64,000 bases of DNA from Mucor mucedo (GCF_025094135.1 NW_026252318.1:248001-312000); one strand, 5' to 3'. Numbered from the stretch's first letter, positions 34,771-45,965 are shown. The notes: generated by a model from the letters alone, not told the origin. Numbers and translations: made by a program.

Positions 34771-36832
34771 TAAACTTGATTTATCAATTATAGAGTCTGT
34801 CGCTCAGTCTCTCTGTCGCTCAGTCTCTCTTTTCTTCACTCGAATTAGATTAACATTAATCGCAAATAGAGACTTAAAAATAGGTGGCCATATTTGATCA
34901 GTATAACCACTTTCACTAATGTTATCAGGATACTCTTATCGCATAATAAAAAATATCTCCGGTTTCACTTATTGCTTTTTTAATTCATGTAAATTGGGAT
35001 TAAAGAAAATTGAAATGAGAAGCTTATAGGTAACAACATGCTTATTATTGACTTGAGCTTAAAGGCTGCTTTTTTTCATTGATCTTAGGTTTTGTCACTT
35101 GCGATCGTAACATGCCCATGATTCCAATAACGTCCGCTTGGGTTTAAAAATATTAGCTGACTCTTTTTTTTAGCAGTAGGACGGTGTAACCAGTTGCATG
35201 AATAGAGACATATTATATCGTAGGTGTTGCCGAATCTCACCTATTTTCATATGTTACGTGCAATGAGTATAGTTATTATAGCTCTCATTTGTAAGAATAC
35301 ACTAACTGTCTGCCAAGATGTGCTACATTCATTGCTTTTGTCACGGTCGTTCTGAAAAGCGTTGTTTTAAAATCCGGGTTTCACAATTTGGATCATTGAT
35401 CTGAAAGACCTATTGATAAAAGTGGTTTTTATGTGCTAATAAACCGTCTCTTGTGTTTGCAGCACCTGGAACAAAGTTTGAGAACTTCAATAAACGGATT
35501 ATCAGCAAGTAAATGGACTTTGACATATTATATGTGGGGCGTATGTTAAGAGTAACATTTTTGATCAGTTTATATACATTCCAGAAAATTAGCTAGTAGA
35601 ATATGAGGAGAACTGAAAACTATTCTCATAACATTGTTATTTTTTGTAAAAAAGTAAGATGAGAGATGATTTCTTTTTATAAGATTATATTTGTCTTAAT
35701 GGAAAAAAATGACTGTGTTATAATATATAGTTAAAAAGTGTTAAGTATAGCATTTGATAACCTCTTATTGAAATAATGATGGTGATAGCTGAAAAATTTT
35801 AGAGAGGGTAACCGTTTTTTTTTATGGAAATATCTGACATAATTGGACATAGAGACTGTACATGTGACAAACATGCTAATGTGGTTCTCTCGATATCTTT
35901 GTGGGACTATAATATTGTGTAAGGTTTTACATGTATACGTTTATACATATTGTCATTAAATTATCATGTTGAACATTATATCTTAAAGTAGTAATGAGAA
36001 AGTTTACAACAACAAAAAAACTCAATGCATGTTTTTACAATTTTGGTTATTCCCAAATGTGTAACGTCAAACCAAAGATCAGACACTGGTACAGAAGCTG
36101 AAAATAAAAAAGTCGGTAAAAACAGGCTTTTAATAATAGCACAGCAATCAGTAAACATGCAAAATGTAATCATTCAGCATCAGTTCCTTTATATAGAAAA
36201 CAAATGTATAATCATCTGTAAACGAACAAGATGTTTATCGCCATCTCTATTTTTTTACATCAATTCGGAAGCAAATCACTGCCGCCAGATAGGATGTTAC
36301 TTTTTACTTATAACAGAAAGAGTCGAAGTAGGATAAGCAGAAGGATAAAAGACAAGTTTTGACCTGAAAGATACAGGATTTACCTCATTCTGTCAGCAGC
36401 AGGAGAAAATTGCTCGAATAAAAGGCTATAAATGGCAAAAGGTGCGGAATCCATAACATTTCCAGCAAAAGAATTGGATAAAGTCTTAAAATAACATTGG
36501 TCCAAAATCAATATTTTCACCATAATCAACAAACACCCTCTGTCCTTATTATTATGACAAAAATTAAAGCATGCCTTTTTCATGCAAGTACATATCTATG
36601 CACCTTAAAATGATCCTCATTTCTCAAAGACATTAAAAAAAGATCATTAGACTACACGTTTGCCCAAACTTTTTTTTAAAAAAAACTATTTTATATTGAC
36701 AAAGCCTTTAGTCATAATACTATGAATAAGGCTTTTAAAAGTAACTTCGTGTTTATTTATTCGATTATTACAGAGAGTAATACATTGGTATTAACTGCCT
36801 GTAAACATTGACATAGATCAAGACAGAATAAT
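34771..36832. other. AT-rich intergenic region
   Basis: An 18-base unit (CTGTCGCTCAGTCTCTCT-like) is duplicated at about 34798-34831. The rest is AT-rich with only short frames and nothing recognised. Confidence 0.5.
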
Positions 36833-36964
36833 TTAACAGTGGATAATAACATTGGTAGGGCAGCCAATAAACTCTACTTCAGAACCAGGCTTAACTTCAG
36901 GAATGATTGCACAAGAGACAGCAGCTACGTAGGCCAAGACCAAGATAAGAGTTCCCTTAAGCAT
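36833..36964 (-). CDS. small secreted peptide, 43 residues
   Basis: A single-exon gene. Residues 1-18 are a textbook signal peptide (MLKGTLILVLAYVAAVSC) with a likely cleavage site after Ser-Cys-Ala. The remaining short mature part contains two cysteines at its end (IGCPTNVIIHC), separated by eight residues, which could form a disulfide-closed loop at the C-terminus. The ATG is preceded by an AT-rich leader and a TATA-like box 52 bases upstream. No homologue is recognised; it could be an effector-like, signalling or antimicrobial peptide, but nothing in the sequence decides between them. Confidence 0.62.
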   Translation of the reverse strand: MLKGTLILVLAYVAAVSCAIIPEVKPGSEVEFIGCPTNVIIHC

Positions 36965-37015
36965 ATTAATATAAAATAAAATAAAGATATCCTCTTTTCT
37001 TTCAAAAAAAGGCGT

Positions 37016-37024
37016 CTTTTTATA
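37016..37024 (-). promoter_or_regulatory. TATA-like box for the 43-residue secreted peptide
   Basis: TATAAAAAG on the minus strand, 52-60 bases upstream of the ATG at 36964. Spacing is right for a TATA-driven gene with a short leader, and it supports the small gene being real. Confidence 0.55.
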
Positions 37025-38795
37025 TTAACATTGAAAGTAGGTAGCCTGTCCTTTTGGTCGTACCGCGCACATAAGATGACGAGATGTAACCGCAAAACTT
37101 AGCTTGGGTATCTTATTGCTAATATAGAAATAACCGATGTATTTGGGATTGTACTAGGAGCTTTTAAAAAGTGTGAGATTGTGTATAGTCTGATGTCTCT
37201 GTCGCACTAAACATTGTGTAAGGTATTACGTGATGAATATTTCTGCATAATATGACATAGCATTATCTAAAAGCTTATTCTTAACATGCTTTAAAGTAGA
37301 GGAGAAGAAAATTTAACAAAATAAGCTTAACTCTATCATTTGCATTTGTTAACACAATACAGCATATAGAATTTTACGTGTTTGTTATTGTCCGCTTTTC
37401 AAAAATGCTAAGCAATATTCAAGTATCACAGAAGCCGAAGAATAACTATTCACGCGAAAGCAATTATTTGTAGCACACACTACTTAATATTTCCGAGTCA
37501 CTGACCGTATTATACAAAAAAAACATGAGCAGATTTTCAAGCTGAAAATTGATTCCATTCTTATGAGTATTGCATTTCTATCAAGTGCTGTATATGTCGT
37601 GATCGAGGCTATATAACTCTATCCACACTACTTAAATCTTCCATTTGATAATTCTAAATATAATTCTTACCAATACTTTATATTAAACACTGATCATTCA
37701 CTTTAGGTACAGGCTTGATCTCATATCATCCTTCATACAAGTATAAGACATACATTTAAATAATAACATTAATATGAAAACATATGAAGGTTACATTAGC
37801 CACATGTGCCACAGCTATCTTTATTAAGAAATATAATTGACTCTGAATATTGGGCTACAAGTCATACACAGTTTGAGGATGACTGTTATTGACATCTGAT
37901 TAGGGCCTCTCTGTACGGGATCATTACTTCCGAGTACCAACTGGATGAATCTACATGCAATCGTCATCAGCCTGTCTGTTACTTATGTCTGCATTAATGT
38001 GTATATAAAGACCCCCTTTTATTTCCTTAATGATAAGCCTTAGTTAATTTTTGAAAGATTAATAATTTTCTTATTTTTATTTTATAAATCCTTATCGATT
38101 TCCATAGTATACACCTTTCGCCAAAACGATATCGCACTCAAGCTGTCGCACATTTTTTATATAATAATGCCGTATAAATTTGGAAAAGAGTATCGCACTT
38201 CAGAGAGAAAAGATGCCGCATAAAATAAAATAAAAGATGACACGCTTTTAAAAAAAACTGTGTCGCATTTATCAAGGAAAAAGTGTCAATCGTTTATTCA
38301 ATCCATGCAATCAGTAAAATACAGTTTTTCAGGCTTTTTTTAGGCACTTTGGTTTTTATTTTGGACAGAATTTTAGACAACTCAAAATGTTTTTGGTACC
38401 TCTTTTGGGGTGTAGGCAATTTTGTAGGACTTTTTGCATGACTTGTTTGTACACAGTATGCCCATGGTGTCTGCTATCAATAGATTCGCATCCAAACAGA
38501 TTATTTTTAAGTACAATACCATCTTGCTTTTGCGATAGTGACCTGTATGATGCAGTATGAGAAGAGCCGCATATTTTGGAAGAAGTATAGAATGATCTGA
38601 CAATAGCAAAGCCATGATGATACGTTAACGCTTGTAGTTAGATTTACTCAACCGGCTTTTTTCAAGTTGAGTTTAGATAGGATAAAACTGGATTTATGTC
38701 TTTACTTTAATAATGTGGGTAGGTTCGGCCCACATCGATAATATAATGTAGTATGGCCCCCGAGATATATTACTCAAAAAGACAATCACTCTTTA
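37025..38795. other. AT-rich intergenic region with short repeated motifs
   Basis: Around 38120-38290 the motifs TATCGCACT, GTCGCA and TGCCG(T/C)ATAAA recur at short spacing. A 77-codon minus-strand frame at 38382-38615 has no recognisable domain. No gene is called. Confidence 0.45.
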
Positions 38796-39758
38796 TTAAG
38801 CGCTGACAGAAGAAAAATATTTGGGCATAGATTCCCAAACGGATTCAGGTTTCAACCAGTATACGAATTGACTCTGGATTCTATTTTTCTCTTCGGGCAC
38901 TTGACTTAAATATCTATCGAGACCCTTTTCCTTACGCATAAAAAAGGTATCTGTGTGTCGTAATCTTGTGGCAGGACAAAAATCATTTTTACCATCACCC
39001 GTGTAAGCTATTTTTTGGATATCATGGCCCTGTTGTTTGTATCGCTTTAACAGGGCATCCATCTCTTGTCCTTTGCAGATATTGACTGAGCATGGATTCG
39101 TACAATTATGAGGCGTCTCTGTTGCCAAAACATGACGACGGATTCGAAGTCTACCTTGCTCATCTGTATAGCTTGGATTGGTGATAATTTCTGTTACACA
39201 ATCTTGAACACCATAAGCCTAAAACGTACGTTAAAAATAATGCCTGAGAAAAATAGAGGCGAATTTGACGTTACTTTTAAAATTGTGTCTATATAAAAGG
39301 TGTTGGCGTCTGACATGAGAATCACATGAACATTCTTTCGCTTTAAATCTAACAAAACATTTCGCATTTCAAAGGACTTGATTTGACCATTAGATTGCAG
39401 GTCTCGTTCATTCTTATATGCAACTTACAAATGGAATGTCCTTTAAAACAGCAACAATATCGTCTCTAGTAAAACCCTTATCTTGAAGTCTACACAGAGC
39501 GAAATCCCTGGTATATTACATAAGACTTTGAACATAATATCTAATTCTTCTTGCTTACATTAAATCCGTCCATTGCCAATCCTGTCGTCTTTTTTCACGG
39601 ACTTCTTCCCAAACCTCTGGAGAGAGAGAGTGGATTGTCCAGTAATCACTATCCTCTTCAATAAGAGACCTTTTATCCGCATCAATAATGAGTAAATTTG
39701 GCGTTGATGATGAGACTTACCAATCGAAATCAAAAACAGCAATATTAGTGGGAGACAT
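38796..39758 (-). CDS. PHOSPHO1/2-type HAD phosphatase
   Basis: A cytosolic HAD-superfamily phosphatase of the PHOSPHO family; animal members act on phosphoethanolamine/phosphocholine or pyridoxal phosphate. Five exons (39758-39721, 39669-39559, 39507-39429, 39376-39275, 39218-38796) give 250 residues, the family length. HAD motif I is FDFDWSLIEEDSD (split by intron 1), motif II is ILMSDANTFYI, and motif III-IV is IAYTGDGKNDFCP. The family-specific Cys-rich CTNPCSVNICKG is also present. Intron 3 removes a stop that would otherwise follow IPF. The gene is divergent from NTH1, 178 bases away. Substrate is not decided by sequence. Confidence 0.9.
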
Positions 39759-39936
39759 ATTATCTTGGAAGAAAGCAGAAAAGCAAACTACGTTGTTCAA
39801 ATTAGGCCGTTTTTTATACGAAATATTTGAAAGCCAGAGTATTCAAGTTTTTTTTTTTTGTTTTCCCCAATTGCATACCCCCTTTGTCCAACCAAAACTT
39901 CACACTCTTTATCGTGTCAATATTTTGTGGTTGAAA
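39759..39936. promoter_or_regulatory. divergent promoter region, phosphatase / NTH1
   Basis: A 178-base gap between two start codons. It contains a T-run followed by a pyrimidine-rich tract (about 39845-39900) ahead of NTH1. No TATA box is evident. Confidence 0.45.
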
Positions 39937-40926
39937 ATGTCTCTACGTCGTAGTACTCGGAAGACAACCGAAATAGTCAAATCAGAACTCAAGCGATCTC
40001 ATGACGACATTGTTATCAAAACCGAATTACAAAAGACCATTACGACAAAAGTCAAGAAGGTTAAAAAAGAAATTAAAATAGAAGACGAACCCCTGCATCA
40101 GCAGCCTCAAGAACAACAAAAAGCACCCAAAAATTGGGAAATCGTATATGATACACTGGAAGCTTATCGTGAAATAAACAAAGCAGCCGTGGATACTATG
40201 GGCTGCGAAAGATTAGCCGATAGTAAGGCACCAGCACATGTACAAAGGTTTCAGACACTTGTTTCGCTCATGCTATCAGCACAAACAAAGGACACCGTCA
40301 CAAGTGCTGCAGTCATCAAATTGCAAAATGAACTGAAAGGTGGTTTGTGCCTGGAAAGCATTCTGTCATTAGATGAAGCTGTATTGGATGATATGATTCG
40401 ATCCGTTGGATTTCACACCAAAAAGGCCTCGTATATCAAAAGGACTGCGGAAATATTACGGGATCAATATAACGGTGATATTCCTGATACAATTGAAGGA
40501 TTAACAAGCTTACCAGGTGTAGGGCCAAAAATGGGTTATTTGACATTACAAGTAGCTTGGAATAAAACCTCGGTATTGGGGTTGATGTGCATGTTCATAG
40601 AATATCAAATAGGTTAGGCTGGGTAAAGACAAAGACACCCGAAGAAACTAGACTGGTAAGTTTTTGTATAATTAAATCTCCTGTCGTCTAAAAAAAAGGT
40701 ATATTAGAGTCTTCAATCTTGGTTACCCAAAGACAAGTGGAAAAAGATCAATCCGATTATGGTAGGTTATGGCCAGATTGTTTGTCTTCCAAGAGGTCCA
40801 CTTTGTAATGCATGTCCCGTGAGTCAATATTGTCCCTCGGCTGTAATCAAAAAAATGAAAAACAAGATTTTAACCGAGTCTATTTATTTCAAGAAAGAAG
40901 AAGATACCGCTCCATTGGACTGGTAA
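39937..40926 (+). CDS. NTH1: endonuclease III homologue (DNA glycosylase/AP lyase), with a frame break
   Basis: Base-excision-repair glycosylase/AP lyase for oxidised pyrimidines, acting in nucleus and mitochondria. Exons are 39937-40655 and 40708-40926. A Lys-rich N-terminus with a possible nuclear signal is followed by LMLSAQTKDTVT and the helix-hairpin-helix LPGVGPKMG with the catalytic Lys. Directly after NKT (about 40570) the frame breaks: one base is missing, and the message continues in the next frame with GIGVDVHVHRISNRLGW (catalytic Asp) and the iron-sulfur cluster Cys set C-x6-C-x2-C-x5-C (CLPRGPLCNACPVSQYC). Read literally, translation stops at 40617 without the Asp or the cluster. 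The two exons total 938 nt, one short of a multiple of three. Either an assembly indel or a real lesion. Confidence 0.88.
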
Positions 40927-41062
40927 CATATTAAAATTAAGACGGGAATTCCCAAGGGGAATGAAAGGAAAAAAAAAAATATCGATACCCAAATGACAAT
41001 AAAGGACGGAAGTTTTCTCATAGTTTCTTTCTTAACATTTTCATTTTTCTTTCCGTAAAAAC

Positions 41063-42348
41063 ATGAATCCAAAAGTTGCTCAAATCATTGATTTAATTAA
41101 ACAAAAAAAGGGGGAAAGAGCTGCTAGAAATAAAGCACGGAAAGCACGAACAAAGGGACCAGGTAAACCCCATCTTCAAAAGCGTGCATCAGAGACCGAT
41201 TTAAAGAAAGGTTAGTAACAAAAAAAAATTCTCCTGGTTAGCAACATGTCTGATGAAAGTGTGTAGAGACAGCTCCTGAAGCACATCCTGTTCCTGACGT
41301 TGAGAAACCAATAGCGGCAGCCAGTGCATCTTCACAAGATGCGGTCTCAGTACCACCCCTGGGTGAGCAGCCTAAAGTGAATGAAAAAGACTTACATCAA
41401 CAGTCTCTGGAAGAGCCTAAGCAAGACCAAGTAAAGGATATACCCAAGCAAGAAAATAAAGACCCTCATCAGCAAGAAGGAAAGGATGCACAGCATCAAG
41501 AAGATAAGAGCTTGCACCAGCAAGGAAAAGATGATCACGCGCAGGAAGCAAAGGAGGCTCATCATCAAGAGAAAGATGCTCACCAGCAAGAAGCCAAGGA
41601 TTTACCTCCGCAAGGAAAGGATACCCACCAACCAGAAGGAAAGGATGTTCACCAACCAGAAGGAAAGGATGCCCAACAACCACAAGTGAAGGATGCTCAC
41701 CAACTAGAAGGAAAGGATGCTCACCAACCACAAGGAAAGGATCCCCAAGAACCACAAGGAAAGGATCCCCAACAACCACAAGGAAAGGATCCCCAACAAC
41801 CACAAGGAAAGGATGCCCATCAACCAGACGGAAAGGATACCCACCAACTAGAAGGAAAGAACCCACATCATGAGGATAGCATGGAAAAAGACTTGCATAA
41901 ACAGTCAGTAGAAAAGGACTCGGATCATCATCAGTCGGAAAATGATCATAAAAAGAAGGAAGATGGTAAGAGCGGACATGAAGACCATGAAGACAAGGAC
42001 CACAAAGACAAAGACCATGAAGATCATGAAGACGATACCAAAAAACATTCCAGTGGCCATACCAAGTCAGCAACGACAAGTACGGTAGCCTACACCAGTA
42101 TTACGGAGCAAATAGAAGCTGTCATTACTGATGCTGAAACCCCCACAAGTCAAGTCTTTAACGCCGCTACTACCTCGTTTTTTGAAGGTTACGGTATAGC
42201 AGCAGGCCATGCGGAAGATGAATTTGGAGGATTAGGACTGATCGGTGTATTTGAAGAAGTGGCCTCCATCGGAACTAAATCAGGCCACGATCAATTGTGT
42301 CTATTAATAACGCTATTTTTAGTATCGTGGTTTGTGTTTAGACGATGA
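41063..42348 (+). CDS. repeat-rich tail-anchored membrane protein of unknown function
   Basis: Two exons (41063-41210, 41267-42348) give 409 residues. The N-terminus is strongly basic (KARKARTKGPGK). The middle, about residues 100-260, is a low-complexity array of Gly-Lys-Asp-x-His/Gln-Gln-Pro units with Glu and His. A His/Asp/Lys-rich stretch (EDHEDKDHKDKDHEDHED) follows. The last 60 residues are ordinary and end in one hydrophobic helix (LCLLITLFLVSWFVF) plus Arg-Arg, typical of a tail-anchored ER-type protein with its bulk in the cytosol. The His/Asp/Glu richness might bind metal or nucleic acid; this is inference. No family is recognised. It is convergent with the next gene. Confidence 0.72.
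41605..41860. repeat. in-frame 24-bp tandem repeats
   Basis: Copies of an 8-codon unit beginning GGAAAGGAT (Gly-Lys-Asp) and ending in Gln-Pro codons follow each other about ten times with small changes. Copy-number change would keep the reading frame. Confidence 0.8.
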
Positions 42349-42449
42349 TTCGGTTTACAATATATATTTTTTTTTTAAAAAAAAAATAATAAAAACTTTT
42401 TATTTATTTACATAGACTCTAATTTAATGCATGTTTGTATATATTTCTT

Positions 42450-43324
42450 TTAATCCCTTGAATGAGGCGGTTCTTCAATTGTCTCTTTTAAATGGGGTAC
42501 GTGCCTTTCTGACATAACTGGGGTTACAGTAGTAACAGGATTATCCACTTGGTTGGGCACTTGTCTAAATTGTGCATAATTTGGAGGCACTTCACCTGAA
42601 GTGAGTGTATCCACACTATTGTCTGCCGAATAATATGCGGCTTTCGGAAATACGTTGTTTGGTGTAGCGATATCGTCATAATAACCTCCTTCATGGTGAT
42701 AGTATTTTTGCCCGTCTTCCAGAGGAGGAGCTACTAAATGTCGTGGAGCGGGAACTGAAGATGATGTCATGCCACCAACACCACCGCCGCCTGCACCTTG
42801 ATAATATGGATCTGTATCGTCAATATAGCCACATTGTGGTTGTCGTGCCACTCCCTTCTTCCTTCTAGATCTACGCCTTAATAAAAACACCAATGCTATT
42901 TGTATTGTCATTATTTCTCGTTCTTTTTTTTTTTTTTTTTTGGGTAAGTCATCTTACCTATTAAAGCAATCAAAACAACTCCACCGACGACTCCACCAAT
43001 AATTGCACCTTTGTTGATTCCAGCAGGATTCTTATTTTGGGAGGGTCCATTGTTAGATAAGGTTGATGATGACGATGTTGGTGCATTGGTAATTGTTGAA
43101 TAGGACGGTATGTATGAATAGGATGTGGCGGTATGGGTATATATAACGGTGTCGGCCGCTGTGACGGTTACGTGAACAATATTCGTTTCTTGTGGTGCTT
43201 GTCGTTTACCCTTAACAATAAAAACATTTTAGCACTCACAAGATTGTTTATGTGATACGAATCTTTTTTTTTTTTTAATATTTACCAAGTTATGCGGTAA
43301 TGATGGTTTCGGTATACTAGACAT
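42450..43324 (-). CDS. single-pass membrane protein with Ser/Thr-rich ectodomain
   Basis: Three exons (43324-43286, 43210-42958, 42895-42450) give 245 residues. About 60 residues rich in Thr, Ser, Tyr and Asn (likely O-glycosylated) precede a Gly-rich membrane helix, GAIIGGVVGGVVLIALIALV, followed by the stop-transfer cluster RRRSRRKK. The cytosolic tail of about 150 residues is Pro/Tyr/Gly-rich. This resembles the Mid2/Wsc-type sensor and SKG6-like membrane protein layout of fungi, but there is no WSC Cys domain and no clear signal peptide. The intron 2 acceptor was chosen (ACAAATAG) because it alone keeps the helix and the frame. Confidence 0.72.
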
Positions 43325-43435
43325 ATTATAAAGAACAAGAATTAAGTTTTTTTTTATTCAAAAAAAAATAAAATAAAAAATAAAAAGGGGAGTAAAGAAA
43401 GGGAAGAAAGGAGAAAAAAAAGAAAAGTATTTATA

Positions 43436-44041
43436 ATTATACCTTACTGGAACCCATCATCGGAGCCAGCTTTCCGTGTCAAGTGGCAGGCCGAGGCACG
43501 CTTTCAAGTGGAGCCCGGATTACTCATAGTAGCTAAACGTATGTGTAAGCGATAAAAAAGAAAATCCTATAATCTACACTTATTCGACTAACTGTCTTTA
43601 TTCATTTCGTTCCCAAAGTCTGGTTGCACCTGATTTTTTTTTTTCCAAATAAGTGTTCAAGTTCATCATTTGCCTTATTTCCACGGTCAACCTCGTTTAA
43701 ATACTAAACTCGACATGCTATCTTATTTTCTCATTTCACTAAATATACACATTCACTTTACCATGGAGCTGGTGACCTGATTCTGAATGAATGTACAAGT
43801 TGTTATTCAACGATCCAACGGCTGTGAATTAGGCTATGCATAATATATTATAGGCACAGACTTTCCAGCTGTAGTTTTAAATGAATGGGCGCATGGGACA
43901 AGGCCTGACGTTGTTAACGCAACTGAAGGCAAACCAACCAAGAGAAAACCGCCAATCTTGATTGAATTACTGCAAAGTTGGCCGGGAATTGACAGTCTCT
44001 GCCCTTCAGGTATTGAGAGATCAATTCAAGTGGACTTCTAA
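43436..44041 (+). pseudogene. decayed coding pieces of an unrecognised gene
   Basis: Two plus-strand pieces look like protein code. 43436-43555 reads YWNPSSEPAFRVKWQAEARF and then VEPGLLIVAKRMCKR. 43785-44041 reads VVIQRSNGCELGYA, a TAA, then GTDFPAVVLNEWAHGTRPD, RKPPILIELLQSWPGID and a stop. Base composition is less AT-rich than the surroundings. Whether both belong to one gene is uncertain. The family is not recognised; a dispersed or transposon-borne gene is likely. Confidence 0.4.
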
Positions 44042-45098
44042 CTGCAGCTTCAATTTAGGGCCGTTCTCTTTACGGTTAAATTGGGGTTTGTGAAAAGAAT
44101 TAAAGTCTATATTTGCAAAAAGCTTTGTGCTAATAAACAAACGAAGCAAACTTCTGATAGAGCCTACGAATACAGCTGAATCAAGCAGAACCATCATTAT
44201 CCAGGACAGTTACACCAAAGATGATGTTTTATCTGGTGAATCTAAAAAGCAAAGCTGGAAAAAAAATTGAAAGCAAATATACGATGATTGAAAAGCACAA
44301 GGACTTTTTAAAATCATATTCATCTTCACACAATCTAAAGACATCTTACTGTAGATTACAAAAACGAAGGAAACAATTCAACATTTATTTTCTTACTCAT
44401 TCCTTGCTTCGGATTCACTGTACGTTATGGGTAACGTTGCATTGGCAAAAATAAAAATAAAAAAAATCTATTTTACTCCTTTAAAGATAAATATAGCTCT
44501 TGTTCAGAGTCCTTATAAATTGAGATAGAAACTGCGTGCTTTTATATCTATTTTAAGACTGGATGTTTTTCCGTGCCCAGACTTACGGTCCTTTTTTTTT
44601 TACTTTTTTTGTTACATTTCTATAGTGTATACAATAAGGTAATTTATCAAACCCAAAGGATGTATTCGAGTAACTGTTTCAGGTTAAACAGCTATTTGGG
44701 AAATCACTAGTACTTTGTCCAATCAACTTTATCTTAAATTCTATTGGTTGACCCAATTGGTCCACCTGCCGCACGACCTTGCACCGCTGATTTGCACCTG
44801 CAACAAGTAAAAAATGGAAATTATTAAAACAAGAATTCTAAATTAGCTGTAATAATGTGGAATTGAGAGACTGTGGCTATGATCTTCAGGTAAAGGAATT
44901 AAAAAAGGTTGGTGCTAATATAAGCAGAAAACTTGAAAAACCTGATAAATTTAACGGTTTAAAAAAAGCTCATATGCCTAATTAAGTAAGACGTGGTAAT
45001 GAAAATGACAGCCCTTTCTTTTTTTTCTTTTCTTTTCGCCTTTGCACATGTTGTATTTTCTTTTTTAAACTGCTTCCACAGTCAAAACTATCGAGTTA
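44042..45098. other. AT-rich intergenic region
   Basis: No supported gene or RNA on either strand. Short Lys-rich frames near 44221-44454 lack any support. Confidence 0.5.
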
Positions 45099-45337
45099 TC
45101 AGCATCTACTTCCGCTTCCGGGTATTTTTTTATATTGTATCCGGCCATTGTCTGGAATCAATGTGGTGATTGACAGGTTAACATAGACATTGTTTTTGTT
45201 TGTATCATTACGATCCATAACAAAGAGCTCATCGGGGGCTTACATGGGCGCCGTTGTGTCCTATTTTTTTTTTCAGTGATAAAATCGCACTCATGTTTGA
45301 GCAAGCAGTAATACCCCGTTCCATTACCCCTGTACTT
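45099..45337 (-). pseudogene. frameshifted coding fragment, unrecognised
   Basis: The minus strand reads KYRGNGTGYYCLLKHECDFI at about 45337-45278. After a frame change near an A-run (about 45266-45276) it continues IGHNGAHV. A further shift leads to PDELFVMDRNDTNKNNVYVN and LSITTLIPDNGRIQYKKIPG, ending in TGA at 45099. The pieces make one plausible C-terminal region with two small indels. No start or upstream exon was found. Confidence 0.35.
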
Positions 45338-45965
45338 CAGTGCTTAATTGATATTTAAGGTATCATTGATTGATCTTATAAAAATAAGCTCATTCATCAT
45401 ACGGAAAATTTATATCGAGCTGTCACTCTCCCTTGTTTCATCTTTTGTGATTCCCAATATGTTGCTTAGTAACTCGACTTTGCAATAATTTTACCTTGGA
45501 TACAGGATACTATTTATTTGCAAGATGTCCATTATCCTGTTCAGGGGATCTCCCTCCTTCACTGAAGCTATTCGCAATACTTTTAACGCATCCTATTAGT
45601 AGCAGATTTGTGAAAAGGTATCGCATCATTGATTGTCCTTCTTGTCAAAATTAAAATAATGAATTATTTGAACAAAAATATTGTATGATAATAGGAAAAA
45701 GGTAGAAAAGAAATGTTTTAATGATAATAGATAATAGGAGGCTGTAGTATAAATAATAGTAGAATGAAGCAATCAATAATGTTGTGAAGGGGGAGGGTTA
45801 TAATGAATAATGAAATAAAATGATTGTATTTTCTGTAAGGGAGAGTACTTTGGGGGGTTAAAAGATTGGTAATGAACAGTAATATATTGACATAAAAAAA
45901 GGTATGTATTTTTCTTAGGAGGAATGAGATGTAATAATACGGTGAAGTTCCTAAGTATCGAAAGG
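45338..45965. other. intergenic region downstream of the SH3-RA gene
   Basis: AT-rich. It may contain a last exon of the SH3-RA gene, since a perfect donor (AAAAG|GTAAGAG) occurs at about 46002-46008 and acceptors lie near 45835 and 45745, but no exon could be fixed. Confidence 0.4.

Noticed and set aside
38382..38615. 77-codon minus-strand frame
   Set aside because: No domain, promoter or splice support, and it lies in repeat-like DNA; could be a fragment but not supportable.
39369..39428. Possible 16-nt intron in the phosphatase gene
   Set aside because: Too short to splice. An acceptor further on (ATCAAG) gives a normal-sized intron of about 52 nt and better family agreement.
41417..42079. 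220-codon minus-strand frame with repeats
   Set aside because: Antisense of the Gly-Lys-Asp repeat array; no start context, splice signals or domain.
42880..42960. Alternative acceptor TTATTAAG in the membrane-protein gene
   Set aside because: It puts the downstream exon out of frame; the upstream acceptor ACAAATAG keeps frame and completes the membrane helix.
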